Positions 1-8,125 of a stretch of 64,000 nucleotides of DNA are shown piece by piece (the first letter of the stretch is position 1; every line of letters begins with the position of its first letter). The stretch is taken from the NCBI RefSeq assembly GCF_036173105.1, contig NZ_CP108053.1, forward strand, positions 1 through 64,000. Reading direction: 5' to 3'. The notes below the pieces were generated by a model. That model was not told the origin of the DNA, searched no databases, and saw only the letters and a program-made list of their open reading frames with translations. The stretch is from Streptomyces sp. NBC_00287. GTDB lineage: Bacteria > Actinomycetota > Actinomycetes > Streptomycetales > Streptomycetaceae. The position numbers and the translations under genes were made by a program.

Positions 1-3
1 GTC

Positions 4-105
4 CAACTGCCTTGCTCCGCAAGGCAGTTGATTGACCGTCACTCCGTGACGGTTGTTCAGATCGCTCCGCGATCTGAACGCAGGAATTCGCGGAGCGAAT
101 TCCTG
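4..105. repeat. Telomere-like array of four palindromes
   Basis: Four back-to-back inverted repeats were read directly. I: arms 4-15/19-30 (12 bp). II: 35-42/46-53 (8 bp). III: 55-65/69-79 (11 bp). IV: 81-91/95-105 (11 bp). All arms are perfect and each loop is 3 bases: TCC on the plus strand for I-III and GGA for IV. Read on the minus strand, which would be the 3' overhang at a left end, I-III become C-GGA-G, a GNA triloop of the kind folded by Streptomyces telomere overhangs. The array begins 4 bases from the window start. The sequence is not the archetypal telomere. Telomere function is inferred. Confidence 0.7.
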
Positions 106-607
106 AAAGGCGCAGCTAGGAGGCGGGGGGCGTGCTCGACCGGCGGGAACGGAAAGCAAATTGACGCTTTTTCAGGACGCCCCAATAATGCCCAGCTTTC
201 GGGACGGTATTCCCCGTATTCTCTATCCTGCATTCCGAATTGACCTTCCATCAATTCCCTGTTTCCATCCCCCTATTATAAATCCTGTGTCGAGAATGCT
301 CCCGTTGCGTCCTTTCCCACAACAGCCTCTGGCCGGAGATCAGACAGAGCGCAGAGTCCACCCCCACTCCCCCACGAGGCCCAGGCCCGAGCCCACACCA
401 GCACACGGCCAGCGCGGCGGCGGAGCCGACGCGCAACAGGCCTCGGTCGCGCCCCTGTTCCCCGAAGCGCCACGCCACCCCGCCCCCGCCCCATCCCTCA
501 CTCATCCTCATCCGGCGCGGGGAAAGTGGCAGCAGAGGGGATGTCAGCTCCCCGACCATGGGCGAAGGCTGTCTGACCTGTGGCGTGCCGAGGCCGGCCG
601 CCGGGCC
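106..607. other. Subtelomeric stretch without a gene
   Basis: I see no convincing coding frame in these 500 bases. Open frames exist on both strands but have proline/arginine-rich, shadow-like composition and no ribosome binding site. The stretch separates the palindromes from the iterons. Confidence 0.5.
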
Positions 608-680
608 GTGCAACATCTAGCGCAACCTCTGCCGCAACACCATGGCGCAACATCTAGCGCAACCCATAGCGCAACAGGGG
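608..680. repeat. Six 12-bp iterons (GCGCAAC core)
   Basis: Six head-to-tail units start at 608, 620, 632, 645, 657 and 669. Five are exactly 12 bp and the third is 13 bp. The core is GYGCAAC followed by five variable bases, most often ATCTA. The last unit runs straight into a promoter-like element at 680. Such arrays bind replication initiators or repressors; which applies here cannot be told from sequence. Confidence 0.75.
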
Positions 681-710
681 GTTCCGTTCGAGGCGAACAG
701 ACACTAATAT
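680..710 (+). promoter_or_regulatory. Promoter motif copy 1 (GGTTCC-19-TAATAT)
   Basis: GGTTCC at 680-685 and TAATAT at 705-710 are separated by 19 bp, with AGACAC just before the second box. The same arrangement recurs at 1727, 8391 and 9698, always upstream of a gene on the plus strand. It lies 55 bp upstream of the 765 start and abuts the iterons. Promoter function is inferred from recurrence and position. Confidence 0.6.
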
Positions 711-764
711 TTTAAGTACGGGAGGTGACCCCGGAAACCGCATGGGACCAACGAAGGGGAAGAC

Positions 765-1136
765 GTGGAGATCCAGATCTCTGACGGAATCGTCCGTAGG
801 GTGCGCGGCGGCATAGACGCCCCCATGAACGGCCTTGCCATTCAGGCCCGCACGGTCGCAAACTTCCTGCCCCTGCTGTGTCAGCGGGCAGGAGCGAGCA
901 TCGTGCACAACGCTGACGCGAAGTACACCGGAATTCGCTTTGACACCAAGGTCGGCCCGGTTGTGCTGGAAATTCCCAACGGTGACGGCCCTTACCGGCT
1001 CGTGCATGAATTGATCGAGCCGGACGAGAACGGGCGCACTGAAGTTGAGATGCGGCGATTCCCGCAGATCTACAAGCCCCAAGGAGTCGCGCACATCACG
1101 GCCGAGTTCCTACGGTCGCGTGGGTTCCTGAAGTAG
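765..1136 (+). CDS. Conserved small hypothetical protein (123 aa)
   Basis: This is a 123-residue soluble protein that I do not recognise. It has no membrane segment or signal peptide. It is the first gene inward from the telomere-like array and sits directly behind the iterons and promoter motif copy 1. A GTG start at 765 is preceded by AAGGGGAAGAC as a plausible ribosome site. The composition (balanced charged residues, few Arg/Pro runs) is that of real coding sequence. Its position at a replicon end suggests a plasmid maintenance or subtelomeric role, but nothing in the protein proves it. Confidence 0.75.
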   Translation: MEIQISDGIVRRVRGGIDAPMNGLAIQARTVANFLPLLCQRAGASIVHNADAKYTGIRFDTKVGPVVLEIPNGDGPYRLVHELIEPDENGRTEVEMRRFPQIYKPQGVAHITAEFLRSRGFLK

Positions 1137-1204
1137 TTCGCGCGGGGGTGTCCCTGTCGGGGCGCCCCTTCCACCCCGGCATCACCGAGAAGAGGAGGGA
1201 AGTC

Positions 1205-1708
1205 ATGGAAGGCACGAGGGAGCAGGCCGGTTATGCGCTGCGGGAGTTGGTGCGCAGCGAGAGCGATCCGGACGCGCTGAGGGTGTCGCATGAGCAGCTG
1301 GAGATGGTCCGGCCGTTCTTCGAGTTGGGTTGGGCCATGGGTGTACGCACCGGGCATACGGGCCCGGCCGTGGCTGATGTGCCGGTTGACCAGGCGACCG
1401 TCACGAGTGCGTTTGTGGCTCTGCTGTCGGAGTGTGTGGCGAGTCGGCTCGTGATGGCGGCGGCGCGGAGTTTGGACCCGCAGCATGCCGGGCCGGTTCT
1501 GTGGCAGAAGGTCAGGTATCACGGCAGCCTGACGCGCCGTCACGGTATCTATTGGGTGCATGCGATCAAGCCCGCCGGTGCGGTCGGCGCGGCTGACAGG
1601 CTGCGTTACGACCTGTGCGAGATAGACAGCGGCGTACCCGTGCCGATGGTCAATAACGTGCGGCGGCGGAGCCTGACGCCGCTTCCCGAGTACTGCGCGT
1701 TGGTCTGA
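1205..1708 (+). CDS. Hypothetical plasmid-type protein (167 aa)
   Basis: The ATG at 1205 is preferred over the longer GTG-type start at 1148, because GAGGAGGGA lies 5 bases before the ATG and the extra 19 residues look non-coding. The 167-residue product is mostly helical and soluble, and no family was recognised. It lies 68 bp behind the 765 gene in the same direction, so both probably share promoter copy 1. A dyad at 1718-1743 follows the stop and would end the transcript. Confidence 0.7.
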   Translation: MEGTREQAGYALRELVRSESDPDALRVSHEQLEMVRPFFELGWAMGVRTGHTGPAVADVPVDQATVTSAFVALLSECVASRLVMAAARSLDPQHAGPVLWQKVRYHGSLTRRHGIYWVHAIKPAGAVGAADRLRYDLCEIDSGVPVPMVNNVRRRSLTPLPEYCALV

Positions 1709-1717
1709 GTGTGCAGG

Positions 1718-1743
1718 TCAGGGGTGGGTTCACCTACCCCTGA
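1718..1743 (+). terminator. Dyad overlapping promoter copy 2
   Basis: TCAGGGGT (1718-1725) pairs with ACCCCTGA (1736-1743). The loop contains the GGTTCA box of the next promoter motif. It could be a terminator for the upstream gene, an operator for the downstream one, or both. No T-run follows. Confidence 0.45.
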
Positions 1744-1756
1744 AAGACACTAATAT
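1727..1756 (+). promoter_or_regulatory. Promoter motif copy 2 (GGTTCA-18-TAATAT)
   Basis: GGTTCA at 1727-1732, an 18-bp spacer ending in AAAGACAC, and TAATAT at 1751-1756. It lies 67 bp upstream of the DUF932 gene at 1823. It shares GACACTAATATT with copy 1. Confidence 0.6.
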
Positions 1757-1822
1757 TGAAATGCCGGGGGGGGCGGCCCCGCCCCCCGACCCGCAGAGGC
1801 TCACAGCGAAGGGGAGCACCGC

Positions 1823-3001
1823 ATGACTCAGCAGTTTGCCGAGCGCGCCGCGAACGTAGCCCCGACCGGCGCTCGGAACGCCGAACTCTCCGACTTGGTC
1901 CGCATCTTGGAGGATCAGAGCCGCCGCAAGCTGGACGTGATCGCCCCCGCGTCCGCGCTGCGGTTCCGTGAGGGAAACGTGTGCGTCGAGGGTGTCGAGT
2001 CCCTGATCACCGAGGACGGTGTGACGGACGTCGATGGGATCTACCGGCCCACCGCCGTGGCCGACGAGGGGATTTCGGAAAAGCTCCGTATCCCGCTCGC
2101 CTACCTGCGCCGCATGCGCGCCGAGAACGTCCCGTTGCTGGACGAGAACGTGAACGCGTGGCTGGGCCAGGAGCCGGAGCGCCGTTTCATGCTCCGCGCG
2201 TTCCGGGGCGGGAACGGTCCCGGCATGCCGCCCGCCGAGGGCGTGGCCCGCGCGCTGCTGTCCGACAGTTACAAGCTGATGGACAACTTCGACATGCTGC
2301 TTGCCGCCCTGGACGGGGTGACGCAGTCCGGCCACCCCACCCGCGTCATCGGATGCGACCTGACGGACCGGCGCATGTACGTGCGGATCGAGTCCGATGC
2401 GGTCGCGGTCCAGGCCCCCGCGCTTCTGCGCGGCTACCGTTCGCCGTTCGACGGACGCAGCGGGGACGAACTGCCTGTGATCTCGGCCGGTTTCGTCATC
2501 ACCAACAGCGAGGTCGGTTCTGGGGCGTACACCATCACCCCGCGCGCGGTCTTCCAGGTCTGCCGCAATGGCCTGACGGTGTCCAAGGACGTGATGCGCG
2601 CGGTCCACCTGGGGGGCAAGCAGGATGAGGGCGTTGTGTCGTGGTCCGGCCAGACGCAGCGCAAGACGCTGGAGCTGATCACGTCCAAGACGGCCGACGC
2701 CGTGCGCACCTTCCTGTCACGGGAGTACGTCGAGGCCAGGGTGCGTGAGATGGAGGCCGCCGCCGGGAAGACGCTGGACGAGCCGACGAAGGCGATCGAG
2801 CACGTCACCAAGTCGCTCAGCATCGGCACCGAGGCCAAGGACAAGATCCTTGCTCACTTCGTCCGGGGTGGTCAGATGACGGCCGGGGGTGTGATGCAGG
2901 CCGTGACGTCGACCGCGCAGACGCTCACCGACGCCGACCAGGCCGCAGCCCTGGAAGCGCTCGCCCTGCCCGCCCTCACGGCCGCCGCCGCGCACGGCTG
3001 A
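1823..3001 (+). CDS. DUF932 phage/plasmid-type protein
   Basis: The 392-residue protein matches the general plan of the DUF932 (phage/plasmid-related protein) family. It has an N-terminal conserved region ending in a SEKLRIPLAYLRRMR stretch, a central core with SDSYKLMDNFDML and a GCDLTDRRMYVRI strand, and a C-terminal helical tail. The family is common on plasmids and phages and its biochemical role is unknown; some members sit with recombination functions. The ATG at 1823 follows AAGGGGAGCACCGC. It is transcribed from promoter motif copy 2 and ends 10 bases before a strong terminator hairpin. It is a single-gene unit. Confidence 0.85.
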   Translation: MTQQFAERAANVAPTGARNAELSDLVRILEDQSRRKLDVIAPASALRFREGNVCVEGVESLITEDGVTDVDGIYRPTAVADEGISEKLRIPLAYLRRMRAENVPLLDENVNAWLGQEPERRFMLRAFRGGNGPGMPPAEGVARALLSDSYKLMDNFDMLLAALDGVTQSGHPTRVIGCDLTDRRMYVRIESDAVAVQAPALLRGYRSPFDGRSGDELPVISAGFVITNSEVGSGAYTITPRAVFQVCRNGLTVSKDVMRAVHLGGKQDEGVVSWSGQTQRKTLELITSKTADAVRTFLSREYVEARVREMEAAAGKTLDEPTKAIEHVTKSLSIGTEAKDKILAHFVRGGQMTAGGVMQAVTSTAQTLTDADQAAALEALALPALTAAAAHG

Positions 3002-3010
3002 CAGACCCCC

Positions 3011-3046
3011 GTGCGGGCCGGGAACTTCCCCGAGCCCGGCCCGCAC
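3011..3046 (+). terminator. Terminator hairpin after the DUF932 gene
   Basis: Perfect 12-bp arms, GTGCGGGCCGGG at 3011-3022 and its complement at 3035-3046, with a 12-base loop. It starts 10 bases after the stop codon. There is no T-run, which is usual in high-GC actinobacteria. Confidence 0.75.
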
Positions 3047-3064
3047 GGGCCCGACCGGCGCAGA

Positions 3065-3169
3065 GCGCGGAGCGCGCCCCGTCTCTCAGGGAGCGCGGAG
3101 CGCGCGCCCGCCCTGTGCCCTGCCGCGTAGCGGCGGCGCCTCGTGTCTGCGGAGCAGACCGCGCGCGCC
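3065..3169. repeat. Three small hairpins with GGA loops
   Basis: Perfect stems with a GGA triloop occur at 3065-3075 (4 bp), 3093-3103 (4 bp) and 3155-3169 (6 bp, GTCTGC/GCAGAC). Each loop is closed by C-G. The C-GGA-G form is the same as in the terminal palindromes, although the stems are shorter. Confidence 0.55.
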
Positions 3170-3235
3170 GAGAAGACGTCCAGCCCCGCGCGCAATCTGG
3201 TGCGGGCCAGCAGCCAGAGAGGAACCCACCGCCCC

Positions 3236-3355
3236 ATGGCTCAGCCGTTCTACGACCTGTCCGAGCAGTTCCCCCACCACGTCTTTGAGATCACCGAAGC
3301 CGCCGTCGAGGCCCTGGGAGATCAGTGGGGCTGTTATCCCGGCCACTGGGGGTGA
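3236..3355 (+). CDS. Small ORF, first half of a coupled pair
   Basis: A 39-residue reading frame starts at the ATG at 3236, preceded by AGAGAGGAACCC, and ends in TGA at 3353-3355. The next frame starts with GTG at 3352, giving a 4-base GTGA overlap. Either the two are translationally coupled small genes, or they are one ~98-residue gene split at the GGGGG run (3348-3352) by a -1 frameshift. The two halves read like one continuous acidic protein, which favours a split gene. No family was recognised. Confidence 0.5.
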   Translation: MAQPFYDLSEQFPHHVFEITEAAVEALGDQWGCYPGHWG

Positions 3356-3534
3356 CCGGACACATCTGGGACGCCGATCGAATCCGGTTCACCGTGGGAG
3401 TGTGCGAGGCAGGCCACCTCTACGTACGCAACGACTCCCGGGGCGACAGCACCCATCTGCTGGACACCGAACCGGATGCGGACCTCGTCACCCTCGGCCA
3501 GGCCATCGCGGATGTCATCGGCGATCTGTACTGA
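3352..3534 (+). CDS. Small ORF, second half of a coupled pair
   Basis: This 60-residue frame begins with GTG at 3352 inside the stop of the preceding ORF. The sequence has alternating beta-strand-like hydrophobics (RIRFTVGVCEAGHLYVRND) and an acidic C-terminus. It is real-looking but unrecognised. See the preceding entry for the alternative of a single frameshifted gene. Confidence 0.5.
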   Translation: MTGHIWDADRIRFTVGVCEAGHLYVRNDSRGDSTHLLDTEPDADLVTLGQAIADVIGDLY

Positions 3535-3592
3535 CCCTCTGTCCGCCCGGCGGCATCACCACCGCCGGAGCACTCCGAAGGAGTCATGCGCC

Positions 3593-4078
3593 ATGCCCGA
3601 ACGCCCGAAGCTCAAGCGCCCCGATGACACCGCCATCGAGGCCGCCCGGGGCCGCGCCATGAACGCGTTCATCGCCCTTCTCCTGGAACTCGGCGAGGGC
3701 AGCCACGAACTCAACATCGTCGTCGAACGCACCAACGACACGATCGTCGCCGCCGACTTGCCTGTGTCCGTCGGAGCGTCTCCCCTGCGCGGGAGGTACA
3801 CCGAACGCGACGAGTATCTGCGGTTCTTCGCGCTGCTGACCTTCGCCCTGGAAGGCAGCACCATACGTCAAGCGGTGCTGGTCGCCACCACCGCCGAAGC
3901 ACCCATTGCGCGCGCGTGCGGCTGGGACATACGGGCCGGATGGCTGCACCCCATGGACACACACGAACTCCAGGACGCCCTCGTCCCCTGCCCCGGCGTC
4001 ACCGCGCCGCTGCGCCTGGTCTACCCCGCGCCCTCCCTCAACCCCGACGAGCCCGCCGAGGAGAACGCCCAAGGGTGA
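3593..4078 (+). CDS. Hypothetical protein (161 aa)
   Basis: The ATG at 3593 is chosen because GAAGGAG lies just upstream and the longer frame from 3476 overlaps the preceding gene. The 161-residue product has an N-terminal charged helix, a central hydrophobic segment (RFFALLTFALEG) too short and polar to be a clear membrane anchor, and an acidic tail. No family was recognised. It continues the plus-strand series that begins with the DUF932 gene, 58 bp behind the preceding small ORF, so co-transcription is likely. Confidence 0.65.
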   Translation: MPERPKLKRPDDTAIEAARGRAMNAFIALLLELGEGSHELNIVVERTNDTIVAADLPVSVGASPLRGRYTERDEYLRFFALLTFALEGSTIRQAVLVATTAEAPIARACGWDIRAGWLHPMDTHELQDALVPCPGVTAPLRLVYPAPSLNPDEPAEENAQG

Positions 4079-4784
4079 CAGGCCCGCTGCCACCCCGGAC
4101 GGCTGCTACACCCACACCACGCCGGGCCCGCCACCCTCCACACCATCAACGCCACGAACACCGGGCCCACGATCTCCCCCCTGCAGGGCCGCTACTACGC
4201 CACGGCCCGGGCCGGCGGGGAGTCTCTGTGACCGACCGTGGCAACTCCGCCGCCACAAGCCGCCGCAGCAGTAGCCCATAGACGCCGTCCGGCCCTCCCC
4301 CACCCCGCCCCGGCAAGGACGGACGGCCCACCGGCCAGAGCGGCACTGGCCGAATGCCTGCCGCCCCGGCGCCGCGCCCCTCCCCTTCGGCGAGCGCGGG
4401 GCGATAGGCCCCGTTCACCGCGCCGCCCCAAGGGCGCACCAGCCCCATGACCATCCCGAGCCTGACCATCGACATGCCCGCCGGCCCGCCCTCGCAAGGC
4501 CGCCGCCGTCGCGTTCGAGCTGGGCAGGGCAATGCGCGGCACAGTGCACATCACCGGCCCCCACCGCCCCCACCCAGGGGACCAGTTCACCGCCGTACGC
4601 GCCAGTCTCGGCCCCGTCACTGCCTGTCAGGCCACCACCCCGACGACACCCTGCCGCGGCCCGTCCACAGCCGCACCGGCTACCGAGGCAACCTGCCCCC
4701 TGAACACGACCCGCCGACCGCCCCCAACCGCCCGCCCCTGTAATCCTCATGCCAGCCGCACTCCCCCAGACACCGCAGGAGTAA
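4079..4784. other. Non-coding stretch with decayed coding scraps
   Basis: No intact gene is supported here. Two short pieces look like former coding sequence. One lies at about 4090-4230, in the frame of the preceding gene after its stop, ending RYYATARAGGESL. The other lies at about 4447-4640, where a start frame (MTIPSLTIDMPAG) must be shifted by one base to join a plausible continuation (AFELGRAMRGTVHITG). Both are relics at best. Confidence 0.35.
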
Positions 4785-5668
4785 GAGGTCCTAACAAAGG
4801 CGTTGGACGTGGCGGTGGGTGATGAGGCAGGTGGCGAGGCCGAGGAAGGCTTCGTGGATGTCGTCGCGTCGTTCCCAGCGGATCCGCAGGCGGCGGAAAC
4901 CGTGCAGCCAGGCGATCGTGCGCTCGACCACATAGCGGAACATGCCCAGGCCGCTGCCGTGTTCCTGTCCTCGTTCGGCGATGACCGGACGGATGCCGCG
5001 GGCCCAGAGCAATCGGCGGTACTTGTCGTGGTCGTAGCCGCGGTCGGCGAGGAGCGCATCGGGTCTGCGTCGGGGCCGGCCGACGACGCCGGCCACGGCC
5101 GGGACCTTGTCCAGCAGGGGCAGCAACTGCGTGACGTCGTTGCGGTTTCCGCCGGTCAGGGACACCGCGAGCGGGATGCCCTGGGCGTCGGTGAGGACGT
5201 GGTGCTTGCTGCCCGGCCGTGCGCGGTCGACCGGGCTGGGGCCGCTTTGGGCCGCGCCGAGCGGCCCGCACGTGGGAGGAGTCGATCACCGCCCGCGACC
5301 AGTCCAGCTTCTTCGCTACCCGCAGCTTCTTCAGCAGTATCAGGTGCAGTTCGTCCCACACGCCGGCCTCGTTCCAGGCGGCCAGCCGCCGCCAGCACGT
5401 CATGCCCGAGCCGAAGCCCAACTCCTGTGGGAGGTACTCCCATTGGATGCCGGTGTGCAGCACGAACAGGATCCCGCACAAGGCCTGCCGGTCCGGTACC
5501 CGCGGCCGGCCCTCCACCAGCTTCGGCCCCGGCTCGGGCAGCAACGGCTCGATGAGCGACCACAGTTCATCCGACACGATCCAAGGCCGCGACTGTCGCT
5601 TTCCCACGACCAGACCAACGACCATCCAAGCCGAAGGTCACATGATCAACAGCTTCTGTTAGGACCTC
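4785..5668 (-). mobile_element. IS5-family insertion sequence (IS427/IS1031-like)
   Basis: The element is 884 bp long. The terminal inverted repeat GAGGTCCTAACA is at 4785-4796 and its complement is at the right end, with further partial matches inward. It is flanked on both sides by TAA (4782-4784 and 5669-5671), a 3-bp target duplication of the TNA type usual for this IS5 group. It carries one transposase read on the minus strand. Confidence 0.85.
4791..5625 (-). CDS. IS5-family transposase in two frames
   Basis: This is a DDE transposase for cut-and-paste movement of the element. The N-terminal half (from the ATG at 5625) has the DUF4096-like stretch SDELWSLIEPLLPEP and the catalytic-region motif RAVIDSSHVRAARRGPK. 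The C-terminal half (ending at 4791) has SLTGGNRNDVTQLLPLL, DALLADRGYDHD and RYVVERTIAWLHGFRRLR. The two halves are in different frames, and the switch falls near 5240-5260. Programmed frameshifting is known in this IS group, so the copy may be functional; a simple inactivating indel is the alternative. Confidence 0.8.
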
Positions 5669-5810
5669 TAAGTACGCAGGCTGCGGGCGAGGCCACCCCC
5701 TCATACTCCACCATTATGAGCAGTCGCTTACGGGCCGTCGCCCACCGACAGACCGCCGGGTGACGGCCCCCTTTGCCTCCTGCACCCCGCTTCCGTATCC
5801 AGGAGTTGCC

Positions 5811-6134
5811 AGGCTGCAAACGCTGCGCCGCACCCTGCGACCAACCCGCCTGCGCATGTCCGCGCGCCCCTTCACCACCGGAATCGCGGCACTGCCACCC
5901 ACCGCCACAACAGCGCTCGGCACCGAGGCCAGCGCCGCGAAACCCATCGCCTGCAACCGGACCAACGGCAGCCACGCGGCCGCGGAACGCACCGCCCGTG
6001 CACTGCGCGAACTTGGCCACTACGCCCTCGCCTCCGTTTCGCCGCCGCCCGCTGGCAGACCACCACCCCCGCCCAGCCCGGCAGTTACCCGTCTCATTGC
6101 CCGCCCTTTGAGCAGCCCCGTCCTCTCGTCATAA
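5811..6134 (+). pseudogene. Fused, start-less paralogue of the 9812 and 10219 genes
   Basis: The DNA around 5800-5860 closely matches 9801-9860 (both contain CAGGAGTTGCC directly before the start), but the ATG of the 9812 gene is AGG here. The first ~45 codons resemble the 9812 product (GIAALPPTA...ALGT). The end (TARALRELGHYALASV) instead resembles the C-terminus of the 10219 product (AGMLRDLGHYTFSSY). This is a deletion fusion of the downstream pair that has lost its start codon. A decayed copy of the promoter box (CCATTATGAGCAG, near 5711) also survives. Confidence 0.6.
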
Positions 6135-6209
6135 GGAATGGCAGTCACGGCTGTCGGGTAGCGAAGAGCTGCTCGGACCGCTGAGGTCGGGGCAGGGGGA
6201 GGTGCCGTC

Positions 6210-8114
6210 GTGACGCAGGACGACCCGCCGCATGGATGGAGCCCGCAGGAGCGGCAGATGTGGGAGGCGTACCGGGGTGGCGAATGGTGCGACGGCGTGG
6301 CCGAGGTACGCGGCAGTGCGCTCCGCTACCTTCTGATCGCCGCACCGCCGCCCCACCCCGGTTGTCAGACCCGCCTGCATTTGCGTGGCGCACGCGTCAC
6401 CGGCGAGTTGAACCTCGCCGAGATCACGGTCACCGGCTCGATCCGCCTGGCCCGGTGCCGCTTCGATGACGCTATCCGCCTCGACAACGCGCACCTTGGC
6501 GCCGCCTTCGAACTCAACGCCTGCACAATGCCGGGGCTGATCCTGGCCGGCGCGCACATCACCCTGGAGTGCGAGATCGTCGCCTGTACGGTCACGGGCA
6601 CGGTGGACCTGCGCTCCCTCGCTGTCGGAAACCGGCTGTCCTTGAACGACACCGTCATACACCCCGCCCCTGGCGAGGCCGCGCTTGACGCACAGTCCAT
6701 CGAGGTGGGTGAGGACTTCTGGGCATCAGGCCTGGACTGCGCGGGCACGGTCTTCCTGAACAGCGCGCGGATACAAGACGTCCTGGCTTTGCGAGGTGCC
6801 CGCATTCGGGGCGACTCGGGCCTGCAGGCGCCCGAGCTGACTGTGGGCGGCGGTCTGTTCCTCGACTCCGGCTTCTCGGGCACTGGGCAGGTCAACCTCT
6901 ACGGGGCCTCTATCGGCGGATCCGTCAGGATGAACGACTGCCGGTTGGAGGGCCCCGGCGCAGGTCGAGGTGCGTACGCCTTGAACCTGTCCTGTGCGGA
7001 GATAGGCGGTGACATCTGGGCGGGGCGCGGTCTGGTCGTGCAGGGCCCCGCCATTGTCCGGGACACCTCGGTGCGCGGCAGCGTGGTCCTCAAAGGGGCC
7101 CGCTTCGACATCTCCTCCAGCGTGCCGACCGCGGATGCCGCTCTCGACGCTTCACGACTGCGCGTCGGCGGCGACATCGACTGCCGGGACGGATTCGTCG
7201 CACACGGCATGATCGACCTGCGTGACTGCCGGATCGGCGGCTCCATCCACTTCGAAGGCGCCGAACTGACCGCCCTCGACGATCGACACCCCGCCCTGCG
7301 CGGCAACGGAGTCGAGACAGGCGGTGTGTTCAACCTGTGTGACGGCTTTACCGCGCACGGCAGGATCTCCCTCTTCAGCGTCACGGTCCGGAGCCGTCTC
7401 TGTTTTGATGGCGCCGCCCTCGACACACCCGCCGACGCCTGGGCCGTGAGCTTTATCGGATCGTCCGCAACCATCCTCTCGCTTCGCCTGCGCGAGGCAC
7501 CGGCGGGCGTGATCGCTCTCCACCACAGCAAAGTCGGGTTGCTGCGGGATACCCCTGCCTCCTGGCCTACTGGACTGGGCCTCGACGGCGCCGTCTACGA
7601 CAGCCTGCACCCGGCGCTCCCGGCTCCGGCGCGCCTGCCCTGGCTGGGCCGTGACCCTGCCGGGTTCGTGCCCCAGCCGTACGAGCAGCTCGCCGCTACC
7701 TACCAGCGCCAAGGCCACGACGCCGATGCCCGCACCGTCCTGGTTGCCAAGCATCGCAGCATGCGGCGTATGTTGCCGCCCCCGGCCAGGTTGTGGAGCC
7801 TGCTCCAGGACGCGACGGTGGGCTACGGTTACCGCCCTCTGCGTGCCGTGTGGCTGCTGCTGTGTCTCCTGAGTACCGGAGCGGCTCTCTTCACCGCCTG
7901 GCCGCCCACGGCCGTGGGGGACGGCAAAGCACCACCCTTTCAGCCCGCGATCTACACGCTCGACCTGCTGTTGCCCCTCGTGGATCTGGGCCAGGAACGC
8001 TCTTACGCTCCGACCGGCCTCGCGCAGTGGGCCGCAGTTGCGCTGATCGGCACGGGCTGGCTTCTGGCCACGACGGTCGCGGCAGGAGCGAGCAGGATTC
8101 TGCGCCGGACATAG
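6210..8114 (+). CDS. Large beta-helix membrane protein
   Basis: This 634-residue protein is built of irregular ~20-residue repeats. Each repeat has the pattern of a pentapeptide-like or bactofilin-like solenoid (LRGARVTGELNLAEITVTGSI and many variants) over roughly residues 50-430. The C-terminus has two hydrophobic segments (LRAVWLLLCLLSTGAALF and a last helix near residues 605-625) that should anchor it in the membrane with the solenoid in the cytoplasm. Related Streptomyces proteins carry an unsupported 'oxidoreductase' label; no enzymatic motif is visible. GTG at 6210 follows GGGGGAGGTGCCGTC. The role is unknown, and a scaffold is plausible. Confidence 0.8.
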   Translation: MTQDDPPHGWSPQERQMWEAYRGGEWCDGVAEVRGSALRYLLIAAPPPHPGCQTRLHLRGARVTGELNLAEITVTGSIRLARCRFDDAIRLDNAHLGAAFELNACTMPGLILAGAHITLECEIVACTVTGTVDLRSLAVGNRLSLNDTVIHPAPGEAALDAQSIEVGEDFWASGLDCAGTVFLNSARIQDVLALRGARIRGDSGLQAPELTVGGGLFLDSGFSGTGQVNLYGASIGGSVRMNDCRLEGPGAGRGAYALNLSCAEIGGDIWAGRGLVVQGPAIVRDTSVRGSVVLKGARFDISSSVPTADAALDASRLRVGGDIDCRDGFVAHGMIDLRDCRIGGSIHFEGAELTALDDRHPALRGNGVETGGVFNLCDGFTAHGRISLFSVTVRSRLCFDGAALDTPADAWAVSFIGSSATILSLRLREAPAGVIALHHSKVGLLRDTPASWPTGLGLDGAVYDSLHPALPAPARLPWLGRDPAGFVPQPYEQLAATYQRQGHDADARTVLVAKHRSMRRMLPPPARLWSLLQDATVGYGYRPLRAVWLLLCLLSTGAALFTAWPPTAVGDGKAPPFQPAIYTLDLLLPLVDLGQERSYAPTGLAQWAAVALIGTGWLLATTVAAGASRILRRT

Positions 8115-8125
8115 GGCCGGGGAGA

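Noticed and set aside
1730..2608. Long minus-strand frame opposite the DUF932 gene
   Set aside because: Antisense shadow; no ribosome site and no recognisable domain.
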